Assembly (NCBI GenBank): GCA_004352715.1
Contig: SCFE01000003.1
Location: forward strand, 3,534,776-3,598,775
DNA: 64,000 bases
Direction of reading: 5' to 3'
Source of the DNA: Hofstenia miamia
Taxonomy: Eukaryota; Xenacoelomorpha; Acoela
The notes below the pieces were generated by a model that saw only the letters and a list, made by a program, of their open reading frames with translations, had not been told where the DNA came from and searched no databases. Both the position numbers and the translations under genes were made by a program. Shown here one piece after another: positions 14,201-29,519 of this stretch; position 1 is the first letter of the stretch, and each line of letters begins with the position of its first letter.

Positions 14201-17200
14201 TTTAATTTACAGTGAGGCTATGATAATGCGGTGTTTCACTAAGCAAACAAGATTGAAGAAATCCCGATCACGAGCTCAGTATGCTTGGGGGTGCCACCAT
14301 ATTTTATAATATAATGATTAGTTCTTGGATTTCAGAGCGTCGTCCCATTATTTTAAAGCGCAAACAATTGTAAGCTCTCTTTTATTATTCTTAATGGCTT
14401 ACTAGTGCGTGCTAATTGATATATGATGAACAAACAGAAAGAATAAATCATTAGAAAACCAATTAAAAGCAAGTAAAATATTTATTTCCCTGCAAAATTT
14501 CCTTGAACCATCGAAGGAATATGTCTTCTCTTCTAGTTTATCAGACAATAAATGTATTCCACTGTCTCATTTTATTTATATGATGGTATAAAAAAGGTCG
14601 CCCGCCTGTTTAATTGCTTGCTTGTAATTATTTATGCAGGTGAGGTAGATTGTAGAACAACATGCATTCTAAAACTTGAAGTTCAATCAAGTTTTTTTTC
14701 AACCAAAAATAGTGATTTTTTTTTCAATCACTCCCTCCACTCAAGTAAACTCAATATTGGATAGTTTTCTGAAGTTTTGAATGTCTTTTTTTAGTGTTTT
14801 TTCTATGGGCCCCGAAGTAGGTTTTTCAAAGATTGAATGTCTGAGCACATATAGCTACTACCGAGTTCTTTTGGAAGACTGTTAAGAACTTCTAACAATT
14901 GAAGTGATTATTGGCATTATAGGATAAACCTGACAGCTATGATCAGTTGTGAGTTATTTTTGAATATCTACATGAGTTCTTTGGTAATAATTTTTGCTAC
15001 TGCCTAGCAGGTATAAGGCTTAACTGGACATGTAGTGGCAAAAGCCCTCAATAGCCACTGTTGAAGCTGTGGCAAATACAATTGTATGCCTCGTTTTAAT
15101 GTGCAGTTGGGAGCTCAGTAGAATTGACTTGTTATAATCACAATGTGTGTTCTCTCGAATAATTGCTGCTCGATCCTTTGAAGAGTGCAGCAGGAACTGT
15201 TTCAGTACAACAGAACTAATTTTATCCAAGAGCGTTTTTTCACGCCAAATGAACAAGAACCGGGGAAAATAAATTACTTGATTATAATCACCTTTGTTTG
15301 TTGCCTTTGATAACGAATTTATAAATTAGAATGCTTAGATCATTAAGTTCTGGCTGGTCAATTTTCTATCAATAACACTAGGTTACTATCAATATTTTTT
15401 CTAAGTTTTTTAAACTTATTTCGACTATGTTTGCAATCCGACTTGGTGCTCGGTATTTTAGAAGATTTATCAAAATTTCAGAGAAGCAAGACAGAGCGCA
15501 AAATATTAATGGCTAAACTCAATTATTAACGCTAATTACGAATCAAAAATTTTTTGAACGTGTTTTTTAAAAATATGTATTTGATATAATATAAAAAGTT
15601 TTAAACGTTTCTTTACACTTAGTAGCGGTTCATTTCCAGTGGGACTCTGGGAGTCCAAATTTTGCATCTTTTGTTTGAGTCCATTCGAAGCAGAAAATAT
15701 TTTAAAAGTTGATTTGCCAAACTTAAATTAGGCTATTCTAAAGTAAGATACAATTTAATCGGATTCACACAGAGTATTGTCACGCTTGAGTAAATTTAGA
15801 AGCACTTTGAAATTTCCAAATTTTTTGCTTAGCCTATTTTATAATGAATCTATATTTTAGAAATTTTTTGAGGTAATTAACTTGTTCTTTGGGACTATAC
15901 CTTTTTCTGGTCTATGACGTGCCCAAAGAACTATAATTATTCAGCGCTTCCTGGTTGCTTACGAGTTCGAGTCCAGCATACATTTTTTCTTGTTTAAATT
16001 TCAAATTCATTCTTAAATGCATCTATTTAGGGGCCTATTGCAAATTTTCTTAATTCGGAACTCTCAATATACTTATGACATATATTACAATTAGCGTAAA
16101 AAACAAAATCTTTCTGTTTTGCTTTGTAGTATACCCAGAGATAGACATTGGCCGAAAATTTAGACCCAAGAGTCGCCCTGCCCATTTAAATTAATGCTAA
16201 TTCAGTCCATTTTAAGTCCATTCGTAAGGTACACTTTAAAATTTCTTTCTAACTTTTCGATTTGCTTAACCGGTTCCAACAATGACACAAACTACTATAA
16301 CTTTTCCAATAAAACTCTTTGGAAAACAAGTTACATTAGAGGTTGAATTGCTTTGAAAATATAATGGAAAACTAATAAAATTCCCAGGAAAATTTGTACA
16401 AAAAATTATGTTTTTCATGTTGTATCTTGTACAATTTATTTATGATGTTTTTTCATGTTTTTCATGTCATGCTTTATCATGTTGATTATCAGGTTACGTT
16501 ACAGCCCTACCACAGTTGAGCAAATTGTCCATTTACATTTAATAATCATGTTTTGATCTAGTGTAAAGTTAAAATCTAACTTCGCCCAAAGCAAGCATTT
16601 CCCCTGTCGGGAGCATTTGAAATTTTTGTAGGAGACGCATATTGCGTGGGTTTTGTTTTTATTAGCATCGTTTAGCATTATTTTACACTTTATGCTGCAA
16701 TGCTTCGTCAATTATGAATATATTTCGTTTTATTAGTGGTTTATTATTTTGTAAGTTTCATCAAAAATTGAATTTACTACTTCCGCTACTTAGTACAAAT
16801 AAGCGTTCCGTACCACATGCTGTTTTACAACCTAATTTCAATATTTCATTATGCCCTTAGGAAAAGTGTTTATTGTAAAAGTTTGGAATCAAGATCCGTG
16901 CTTACGGCATTATTATACAAAATTTCCATTTACTGCATTCTTAACTTAGTCTAGAATCCTTCGTCCACATGGGTAGACAGTAGAGATTGGCATCGGGTAT
17001 CCGATTATACCCGACCCGGTCCATGTTTACCTCATATTGTCACTCCCTAGTGGACTCGTATATAGAAGTCTCATATCAAAAGTTTGAACCATGTTCTTGG
17101 GTCTTGCTTTAGTAATGTTTTAGGAGATATCAAATCTGACTTGGTACCACCGTTTTGATACATTTTTCAGGATTCTGCCGTGCCCCTAACAAAAATGCAC

Positions 17201-18593
17201 ACTCTCCAAAAGTAAGTTATAAGATTTGGAATAGTTAAAAACTACAAAGGTAAAGAATGTACACTCTCGAGAAGATCATTTGCATAGAGAAATTTTACCA
17301 AAGATCTATCTAAATATGCGCAAGAAAAATTTGGATGAAAAAACCGATATTGCAAAATGGCGATCAAGTCTTTTTTATGTAGTTTTTCCCTAACAGATTT
17401 CTGAAACTGTTTTGAAGAATCAAATAATTTACAAGTTTTATAAAATATAACGAAATTTTTGAAATAATTTTCATGCGAATTCACTATCGTTATTTACGAC
17501 TTACGTCATCGAATGCATGGCAGACGTCTTAGACTGGATCTGTAACTAATTTAAATGTAAATATGGTAATTCCATATTTACGATTTCCCCGAATGCGTTA
17601 GCCTTAAGAAATGCATTGAAGTTGTTGATTTTTTGTTTATCACCGAGACCCTAGTCTTCATCAAAAATTACCAATCAATGTGTTTTAAATAACTTTCCAA
17701 ATGCCCCTTCAAATAGTTGCTCCAATTATTTTTCTTTAACCTCTTCACTGATAAAGGAACAAAAATGGATTATATATTATATTTAACATTTAATAATCCT
17801 ATTATTCTAGTAGACATATTTTGAAATAGTCATACTTTTTATGGAATTAAATTACATTCAATTGGAATTCGCTTTGTATTAAGGATTCCCCATGCTCTTG
17901 AGCAGTCCTAGGAAATTTTAATGTTGAATATTTTACAGGGGGGGGGGAGGGGGGAGTGCATCAGTAATAGTTCGAGTCCGGTTTCATACCATTCTCATAA
18001 ATTTTTGGTCAGATGTGATCTAACAGAGCAACTTCAATTTTACCCGACATTGACCAAAGCTATGGGTAGTCTTCTGAAATTCGTAGTCCTAGCTTATTCA
18101 TTTCTCGTCCCAGCCGCATATTAACCAGTCCCACTACAATATTTGGTCTCAGCCGTTTTCAATTAATATAGGCACATACACAGTCAACAACTTTGCAAGC
18201 AATCGGTATAACTTTGATTGTACAGTCCTAAGGACACTCATGATATGAAGATTTAATATATTACATTGTAGGCCCCCGTTATCAACCTCGAACAACTTAA
18301 TCGTTTTGTCAGAGAACAAAATCAACTTCCTTTTCCAAATGACTAGATCGACACCGAGATGTAAATCACATTGAAAATGTTGAGTTACTTTAAAAGAGGT
18401 TACAAAGCAAATCTACTTTCATATAAAACTTTGGAGATAACCAACATGGAGGTGTGCTCCACATTTGCTGTACTGTACCATAGTCAATGTCTGACTTAAT
18501 TCTTGTGAAAAACACTGTATATGAATATTTTACAAAATTCAAAAGTCGTTAGATTTTTATGGTCACCAATGTATATAACTATATACAAATATA

Positions 18594-18632
<39 letters not shown>

Positions 18633-21600
18633 NCGACGAGTATTCTCACTAGTTTTGGAAGTCAAAAGCATTTAAAATCTTTGGAAGGTAAATTTAATAT
18701 GAGGTCATTTAACTGCGCAATTATTACTTTTTGCGACACCCACAGTCCCTTAGATTTTCAGCGTCGATGTGGTTTATTCGCTGATAATTTTACAAACGAT
18801 AGTTGCAATTGAAATTCTCTGTAGCACACATAATTTATTTTTAAAAGATAAATTGAGACTTGATTTTATCAAATCGAATATATATGACGTCAGATGACTA
18901 ATTTGAGTGGCCCTTAAGTGGAAATTTCCAGACTGCTGACGCCACATAAAAGTTGTGTGCTGGTTTTTATTCATTTGTAGATTTATCTTATGGCAATAAT
19001 TTTACTATACTTAATTAAGTATTTAGATAATTCAAAATTCTTTTGTGAACTTAGTGGTAATAGACTGAGTTTCATAATTTGCTTCCACAAAACATGTTCA
19101 AGTTCATAAGTTTGATTCAATGGAAAAATTTTGAATAGTTAACTAGAAACGGTAGCAGATACTTATGCTTATAATGACACATAAAACCTATTTTTCGCTG
19201 AATCATCAAAATTGACGTTTCATTTCTTAGTACCTGCTCTAGGTCAAATATTTTAGACTGCTTTTCAAATTTTTGCTTTCAACAATAGATGACAACCTGG
19301 CTGTAGTATTTGCATATCAAATCGAATCACATTTGATATTCGTTTCAGGCGCGGTCCTAGAATTTTTATAAAATGATTGTATATTTGCAAATTATATAAA
19401 ATTTAATTATATTTTTCAAAAATCTCGATGATCTATGAGGTTCACCACAAACTTTAAGGTGTGTGTAATACACATGAGAACGAGTCTTTTTCAAACGATT
19501 TTAAATCAAGGGAACGCTGAAATTTTTTTTGAAAAAATTGGTTTTTAGCCTTATGAAAATCACTACAAATTTTTGTGTCAATTGTCACATAAAAGATCCG
19601 CAATTTGATATAATGTTTAAATGGTTTTTAAAGGGGGGTTACCGACTCCCCACCACCATAAAAGCACGCCTGTTTAGTTGTTGTGTGTGAATGATCCATT
19701 GCAATATTATTACCAACTCGGAATAATGACGTTCCCAGTTTTTTTTGTTCTGATCTCGTATTATATTGGAAAAAATCGTATCGAAATTTCAAAAATTTAT
19801 CTTAACGTGATACTTGATTTTTGTAAAGCCTTCAATATATACTTTTTCCAGATCTGTATACTTAACTGAGTATATTACAATTGTACATTGAGGTGAGATG
19901 TTGAGGTCAACTCTGTATGTTACACAAGAATTCTCCAATGAATTACTAGGTTTAAAAATTTTTATTGTTGCGCAGGCACATTGGCGATCATAAACTTTTC
20001 AACACCATATGTTACAACTTGTTTTTCTAATTTCAAGATCGTTTGTTTTTTTCACAGCATATTGTCGGTCCTCAGTGCAGGACATGTGTTTGATAAAAAA
20101 TTGATTATAAGTTTAAATTGCAATTAGCTACATGTAAACAAAGTGCAAGAGTTCAAAAACAACTTATTACAAATGGCAGATAGTGTTCAGATCGCAAATT
20201 GTTGTTATTCAAAAGTTCAGATTTGTCTCAGATAAATTTTGCATATATTAACTATGCTATCAAAAACTCGTCTTCGCTCATTTTTAAACAGTTTTCACTA
20301 TGTGTGGAAAATTCATCAGCACCTGGCGGCAGAAATTATTTGCGATTGAGGATAGTCAGACGAAGAGTCTATCATGTATTTTTAAAGTACGTCATTTGCA
20401 TTCAGAAGGTCAAGAGAAAAGCGAATCTTAATAACAATGGTGTACAAGGATAATTTGATTAACAATTCGTGTATAAATCAAGTAGATTGGAAATGAAAGG
20501 GATTTCAAAATTGGTACTTCTAAATATTGTTACTCTCAATTTCCAATATGCTGTTTTATGTTTCACTGTGGGCGAAGCAGATTATTTCACTGCGACAACG
20601 TTGGACAATCTCTAGCTAGGGACGAGATGTGGATCAATTCACTGGGCTTGGACTAGTTTTTGAACCCCAATCATAGACCTCGTTTCGCCCTTTGATAATG
20701 TGAATGTTACACCCTATTGCAACCACTTTAATCCAAATGTACTTTTAAGACTTCAAAAGGTTTAATCGCTTTGATTGGTTTTAAACTAAAACTTTTATTC
20801 CAAAGTTAAAAAAATTAGTTCTACATTGGACGCCGACATCAATGTTATTATCTAATTCAGTGTACATAAAAACCATCCTTAACTTACTTGATGCTTTCAT
20901 TGGATATAATTCATTACCATTTTCCAGCATTTATATTATAACCATTTCTATTGGCACGTGTAACGATGATTTACAAAGCATTGTTTTAGGAGTAATTATT
21001 TAGATAATTTATTTTCTTCCCTATTGAATGAATGAGTTTGCTGTCTTCCAAAGATTAATGACCAAGTAGAATTTTAAAGTAGCTTCCCTGGGCATAATTC
21101 AGCCTTTAGTTGATAGGTAACATTCATTCTTAAATACGATTCTTACATTTTACTTAATGCCTTAGGCTTGTATTTGTTGTGAAAACTACAAAGGAGAAGT
21201 ATTCAATTGGTTCTACTCGAGCGCAATCGGGTTTTAAGATCGGGCGTTTTAAATATTTGTACAACATTGTCGACATAAGATTTTTACCGAGACGCAGTAT
21301 AACTTTGGACTATTGTGAGTTGAAGTGTGATGTTTACCCGGCCACGTACACAAGGCCGGTGTTAAAATTTTAGTGTATCGAAAATTAATAACTAACTTGA
21401 TAAAATTCGATAATTTTATCTTTTGCTTTCTTATATTTTAAAATATTGAATCAAAAATTATAGTGCACTTAATTTTTTCACATCCATGGAACATAGTCTC
21501 CTGGGCATACAATTTCTCCTGCTGTTTTATGAATACTCATTACTCAATGGTACCCATTTAGCTATACCCATTGATTTTCATGAGTATATCTATATCATGG

Positions 21601-24600
21601 GTGGAACCGGTTAAGATTGAGGTTCTGAAATTAAATGCCAGTTGACCGGCTTTTGACAAAAAACTGAAATTCAATAATTGTATGGGAATAACAATTCAAA
21701 AAGAAATTTATTCATATTTTCTATTAAGATGTCTACATTAATATTACCCTAACAACATGGTTGGCCTGTCTTAAACACGAACTGTTAAAACATGTTTTAA
21801 ACAATATTTAAAACAACTGTTTTTTTGCATATTTTTTGAAATGTTTTTTCCAAATGTATATAGAACCGTAAAACTTGGGTTTTGTTTGTGTATGCAACGA
21901 AAAATAAATGTCGATAAGTTTATCATAATTCAAGGTTTGCTGCTATATGTATTTTTAGTAAAATTTTAGTACCTTGATGATGGCCTAAGAGCATTGTTTT
22001 ACACGTTTAAAACGTTATTTTTGGAAAAATACACCTTTTTGCCAACCCTGCCTAACAAGTACAATTATAGTTTTGATAATTTCAATTATTGATTTTTAAA
22101 ATTTATGCCATTTTACCGGTTCAAATATCTCGACCCGACCCAGCAGCAGTTTGAACCCAACCGGTTCTAACCATGTATGACTTTATTAGCCAGACTTGTC
22201 AACGAGCCGACATTACCCAGCTCAGCTCGTTTAAATTTTGTGTAAGTTCGGCTCGGCTCGCCACGTAAAATCTTTGAATAAGGCTCGTTTTAGTTCGTTA
22301 TTTTTTTAAAAATATTGTGCTCAAAGAATTTTTTACATAGCTCTTCCTATTATTTAATAAACATTTCTTAAATAAGATTATAAGAAAGGCATACTGACTG
22401 CAAAAAATAAGAAAAATCTCCAAAATCAAATTGAACTTGCTTTGTCTAAAATAGGCTCATTTTGTCCTCGTTGTATATCAAATACTGTGCTCAAGCTCGG
22501 CTCGGCTCGTTGACAAGTCTGTTATCAGGCCTTCTTGTATTAGTAAAAAAATTTCAAATAGCATATGAATCGACCTTTAAGAAAATGCTGAATCTCTAGC
22601 TACGTCAGTGCGCCTACCCTAAAAAATGTTTGAAATTTTAGATATCACTGTCTATGTGTAATGACTAACATAATGAATCAGTGTGAATAAAGTTGAGCTG
22701 AACCAAAGTAGCAATTTTGTGTAATAATGATTTATTTTTAAAATTCACGCGGGAACAAAGTTGATTGGATTCACGTTACTGGATAAGTTCAAATCCATTG
22801 ACGTAAATGTTATTTAAACAGTTCGCCTCAGGTTTCGTTTTACGGTTTGCTAATTAAAAATAATTCCTCCTTTACATTTCACAGAATCCAATTTCATTTA
22901 ACAATCTGTTCAGAATGGTGTTTTTTGAAAGTGTTTTCTTAAATTTTCAATGGCAATTAGCTTGATATATGATATTCCACTGTCCCAGGGGTGATGCAAT
23001 ATTCACCTGACGAGGACAGCTTTTAAAAGTAATTCCCCGTTACATTCACTAGTATTAATTGCCAAGTGTTGCGGCCTACTATTTTCTGAATTTCATCCTA
23101 GATTTGGAAGAGGAATCCAGAGATTTGATGGTTTATTGCAAACCAAGAAGTAGATTAGTAGTTACAACTATATGCATTACAAAGGAACATTATATATTGA
23201 AATCGAGTAACCTTCACCTTTCACACTTTTGTTCAACTGATAGTTGACAGGCCACCTTGAATTTTATGACATTAATTATTTAATGATATATGTATAATTA
23301 CAAATTTTGGCTAACTGCAATATTTAATGATCTTGATGAGTCTATGTGCCTGGACAATACTCGAGATTTGAAATCTTACTTGACTCGAATTTTATAAGAG
23401 TGTTTGATCCAAACAAAGATATCCTGATTCGCAGGGCGGGCCATACTCTCTTCCCTACATGCAGCCCCAAACTGTCTCTACCATCAACGTAAACTAAACA
23501 TCCCTATTAGAAATTTACCCGAAGAAATTTTTGGAAGTGAAAAATATGCACTGAATAGAGAGAATTTACTTTGATTCGAAGTGTAACAAGTGCTTTGCTA
23601 GTTTCATCAATTTTAGTATTTTCTTGAGGTAGTTTAAGCATTTTATTATTCTTGAATAATTTAAAAAACCTTTTCTATTTACATTATCTTCTTTGCTAGG
23701 GTATCAAAGAGGACGCAAGAGACAATGTCTCCACTAACCATTCTCTCGTTCACTTTATCACAAGTTTATTTGACATGATAAGAAGTAAGCTTTTTGAGAA
23801 CAAAATCAATTTGTTGCGGGCTTTTACAATTGCAGATGTTATTTAGACAACATTCCTCATCGTATTTACCAAGAAACCTAAAATTATCTTGGGATTCAGT
23901 GTTGTTTACTCAAAATCTAGTTAATATTTGTTTTGCTCATATGCTATACAATGTTCACTTCAGTTGTCAAATTTGTCTCTGCACACGCTAATTTGATGGG
24001 ATATTTGACAATGCGTAATGTTTTGTTATTTATTGAGAGCAGTCAACCGCTGCCAAACAATAAATATTTTCATTCATTTTCGCATTTCGCATTGTCAATC
24101 ACATACTTTTGAATTTGGAATTGATGGGGCCCCAACTACAAACTACAATATTCTAAACTAGCTGGGAGTACATAATAGTTTGCAATCTTACTAATTTGAA
24201 TCTATAGGAGCACACTTTTTTATGAAAATCAATTAAGGACATTTAAAACAAGGGATTGGAATACTTGAGATCATTCACCGATGCAGAAAAATTTTAATTG
24301 CAAAGAAAGGCGTAAGTGGGAATTTTTTGGTGATCAAAGACCTAAATATATTTTTAAATTTTTAAAATTTTTAAATGTCTCTCGGTAATTCTTATAAAAA
24401 TGTGCATAGAATTTTCTTTTTTTGTTTTTCCGTTTTCAAATTCACTAGCATCAATTCTTTCTATACATTTTATGACATTTTGAGAAATTTTCGGGTTAAC
24501 ATCGTAAGATGAAGTTGTTGTTTGATGTTTTGAAAATTTTGATAGGTAATCTATTTTTCAGCCTGTATGTATATATTTATATATAACAAGAAGGGACTTT

Positions 24601-27172
24601 TAGTATTATATTGTAGTAGTATTGTCGCACATTTCTTAATTATCATCCCTATGAAAATGTAAAATGCTGTCCCGCAATGACACAATAATTGTACCTTGTA
24701 TTGGAATTATTGTTAGGTACAACTACTGGATGAACACCCCTGGTAACAAAGCGCCTTGTGCGCCTCCTTCACGAAGTGTCTACCATTCTATTTCATTGCG
24801 TATGTAGTCATCCTTAAAGCGGCTTCTAATCATGTCTTTGTAATACGGGGATGTGTGGGCGCCTGTTAACAATTTCTCAATGAATAGTGTAACTTTTTAG
24901 AGAATAGACAAGTAAATAATTCCTTTCTACTCCTAAAATCTACCTTCTCAGACAGCGCGGTAGCAATTCGGTTTTAGTGAGAACCAACGCTTACAATACT
25001 TGGTTTATTTCCCCACGCCAATCATTTGGAATGGGCGCTTTAGCTGACAACCTGAATCTAGTTCCACCATACCTCTTATCTCCAATTAGCTTCTCAATTA
25101 GGCTAAAGCACGCTTTCTTCCTTCATTTATAAACTCTTTTCCCCAAAGCAATCACAAATTATTTCTTGGAATTGAATAACTGCTGCAACATTTCTGCGTT
25201 ACAACGATTAACGCGAATACGTAAAACACATTTGAATTACGTCACTCGATCAGTGATCACAATTACTCGAGTTTAGCACGAAATTGGTTGAATTTTATCT
25301 AAATCTAAAATTGGTTGGAGTATTGTTTTTCGTGCAACACCAGGTCTTGGGTTTAGTCTTGGGCCACCCCCAGTCCCAATGCTCTTTGAAATTGAATGTT
25401 TCTAGACTAGTAAAAAATTAATATCTTATAGGGAATATAGTATATTTAGTCATTGTCACGATTATATATGATCGGAGGTTACTAGATTACACGTGTCCGA
25501 GGAGTGAGAGACAATCAAAATTTCCAAATGTGGAACAGTGAGATGAACAAGCATTCATGGGTAGTTAGTATTTTTTTGAAACTCTTTTAAGGGTTTTTAT
25601 GGAATTCCAAAGATAGCATGCTGGACAGTTATTCCCCATACATGTGACACAAAGTTTTATATTCCTGACCCAAATTAGGTTGTGCTATTTTACAAGAATG
25701 GTAGCCGGGCCAGGTTTGAATTTTTTAATACAGCTGAAATTTGCTTTTTATGGTCCCAGTCACACTGAAATATTGATTCCCATAAATCCCATGAAACCTT
25801 GACCACGCAATACTCTGCTTTCCTCAAATTTCCTTGGCAAATTTCTGGCTGGGCCGAAATTTTACTATTAAAAACTGGGTCGTCCCGGAAGTCCTGAGAA
25901 AACGTGTATGCATGTAGAGATCTGTGAGCTGATTTTTATCGTTGCATTTAGTTTGAAACGCGGTTGCTCCGCGATTTGCACCAACTTATGGATTTTTTCA
26001 CAATGCATATTCATTTCATACTGTTAACAAAAATATTGCAACTGAACAAACCACATCTAAAAAAATTAGTACTGATCATTAGGAACCGGAAAAAAAGTTC
26101 TTTGCCTAAAGCTAAAAATATCTGGTAAGTCTTCAAAGGAATAACTGGTTTTTAGGGTCAACCTGCTGTAATAGTTGGTGACTTGTATACAAAATATATC
26201 CGGAAGATGTATATCATTGTCCAATTTCTTAAAAAAAACAGTTTATACTAGCAATATAGTTTTCAAAATCTCTTTACAAATGCTAATTAAATGTCGTTTT
26301 GACGACAGATGGAGTGTTTCTAATCTGTTCTTTTTTGTTTGAAGTTGTAAATATGTTGTATCAGGATGTTTATTTGACTTCATAACGTATCATAGAGCCA
26401 TTTTACAACCAAAAATGTAATTTTCTTACAGCAACCAATTTAACTATTTTAGACATATTTAAAAACTATATAGTGACTATTTTCCGGGTTTTTGTTAATT
26501 AATAGGTTAACCCTATTTTATCTTAGCTTTTTTGTAGCAGTTATTCCTGAGAGGGCTGATTTGACCCCTCTAAGATCTATGAAACACTACATTCGATCAA
26601 CACTAAACAAAAGTTCTAGAACAATTTAAAGAAAAAGTCATGAAAGGATAGTTTATTTAAAAAAATCGGTTTCTGAGTTATATCTAAAAATATGGAAGGG
26701 TGTCAAATCGCCTCCCTCCTCCTATTCAGGTAAGATAGGGTTAAATAATATTCAATGAGAATTATAAATTCACATTTATTTGAATGTTCAAAGGCTGCAA
26801 CTGAATGAATGTGTGAGAAATCTTGTTTTATGATTAGCCGCATACAATTATTTCACCAAACTTTCTGTTGATATTCAAATGAACGATATGCGTTCAGACG
26901 AGTTTCTTTTTGAAGTATGCTTTTTATGAAAGTGCGTGCAGACGAACATCTTTTTGACGTGTACATCAAATGATATGCATCAAAAGATGTTTCTCTGAAC
27001 GCACCTTTGTTTGCCTCTTTCTTTTTAAGGATAAGTTTTCTATGAGTAATTTACTTGAACTATGCGATGCATTCTAATTTAATTCATATGCAATTACATT
27101 ATTACATACTGTTTTAAAACGCGATAGTTAGCATTTAGAGTGAAAAATGAAGATTGAAGCTATGTTGTTCTT

Positions 27173-27214
<42 letters not shown>

Positions 27215-29465
27215 ATGACCCAAATTGTCCTGAAAATACTCTAATTAAATAAAAAATAGTTCAATCTGCTAACTTTTTAGGTAACTGATTTATCAAAAAA
27301 CATTCATTATAAATAGTTATTTTTGGCATTAATTTCTGTTTAAACTGTGTATATGAAAAAATTAATTACGATATTATAAGTTGTGATGAATATCTACAAA
27401 CTCGATCAATTTGCATCTTGCTAGAGTTTTTCTTCTATTTTTAAACCAAGCCTTTTAGTGCTTATATATTAATTTTTGTGAGAATAATTGCTTAAAATAA
27501 CGCTGAAACTTTTAAGTCATTTTAAATTATTGAGTTTTTTAGTAAAATACTCATTGTTAAGTCTTCAAACATGCTATTATTGTTACTAAATTTACAACTA
27601 GCTTACAGGTGTTGAATTATTTGCACCCTGGAATATAAGATAAAATTATTTTTATCCAACGATCACTTTACTGGATTGGTTTGCTCAGAAATGAAAGCCA
27701 TATTTTATTAAAGATATAGTTTTTATTTAATCCCAAGGTAGCTTTTTTGTAGAATCTGCCTTGTTTTTAGCGTCATCAACATCGATTTTCATTTTTACCC
27801 GAAAGCATTCAATTTCTTTCGTTTACTATATGTGATCCTTTGAAATGCCAGTTTTCTGTTTATCAACAATAATTGACATCAATATTTAATGTAGTTAATA
27901 TTATTTGTATATAGCTGCCTTTTTAATGATCTTTTTACAATCCATTATTGTATTCTAAAATTTTATACTCCTATAACCAGATATAATCAAATTTTATACT
28001 CCTATAACCAGATATAATCTACTAATTTTGCCGCCACTATCTTTTACATCTCTTGTTAATTCTTGCATGTAAAGGTTTTCTAACAGTGGCGGGAAACCAC
28101 TTAAAAATTAGGAAGGGGGTAGATGTTTGATATTTTTTATATGAGCGCATGTAAAGAATTAAATATTAAATTTTTTATAATTCCTTGAAATAATTAGCCG
28201 TTCATAGCCTCATAGGTCCCGAATTAAAAAAAGCTATGCTAAATCAGGCTGTACCACAAAATAATGAGCGTCTCCTCTTTCATTTACGTTTTAAAACCAC
28301 GCTTGATCACTGTTCCACTAAGGCGTGCGTTACGCGAATGCACCATCCCCGGTGCTTTCCGCACCGTTACCTCTGACTTTGTGCATGTGAAAATTCAATG
28401 GACTTGGTAGCTCTATCTACAAATAAAAAACCTTTCAACGTCGGCGTTGCTTCCATGTGCTGCAAAATAGGAATTTAATTTTTTTTGAAAAATCGAAAGT
28501 TTCAAGTCGATTATGTGTCCATGGCGCATGATTTCCAAATTTCTTTTTCTTTGAAAATGTGAAAATGGTTTTCCTTTTAAAAGAACACCAAGAATTTTCT
28601 TATCTACGACGACTTCCTAAGAAAATTTTAAGCGCACACAAATGGAACCGGCAATTTTCCGGCCTGCAGCCGCTTGGAAATTTTAAGATAGGCCTATAAA
28701 ATTGCCCTCCGTTCACAGGCCAAAATACCAAAAATATTGTTTTATTTGATAAGTAGGAAATATTTTGGTTTTTTTGGAAAAAATCCTATGAAAATCAAAG
28801 GTTCATAAATTTTTTCAGTAGGCTACTGCATTGAAATTAGAATAATACTTAAATTTATCTCTTTGGAATCTCTCATTAATATTGACTTTAAATTGAGGTA
28901 TTCTGTTCTTGATTATGTAATTTTGTTTCAGTGGTTTATTGAACTAACTAGTGTTAATATTAACAAAAGTTGATGACAATGAAAAAAATTAATCAGATGA
29001 ATTTACACTTAAAAATTTAAAAAACTGCAAAAAAATAAAGAAGCTTGAATGCTTGTATTTTTCTAATATTTGATGGGAAACTGAACATATTTAAACGATT
29101 TTCGGTTCCAAACACATTCAAATGCAAATGTCAGGTGAGAACGTCCTACTAGAGGAGTAATTATGTTTGGCTTTAGCGGAAAAAATCTATTTATTTGTTT
29201 ACATATTTCTTTATTATTCAATGTTAAGTGAGGTCAAATCCCGCAGCAATGTAAATCCTAATGATTGATAATACTATTCCTTGTTTTATATATTTTAACA
29301 ATCACACAAAATATACTAACTAAACAAACTGATTAAATTTATGCAAAGAATTGATGTACAGAAAATATCAAAATTCTGTTATGCTAGAAATATTATTATA
29401 ATAGTTGGACAATTGCGTTATGCAATATCAGATTTTTCTATCACCATGTCAATTTTCTTGATTAA

Positions 29466-29519
<54 letters not shown>

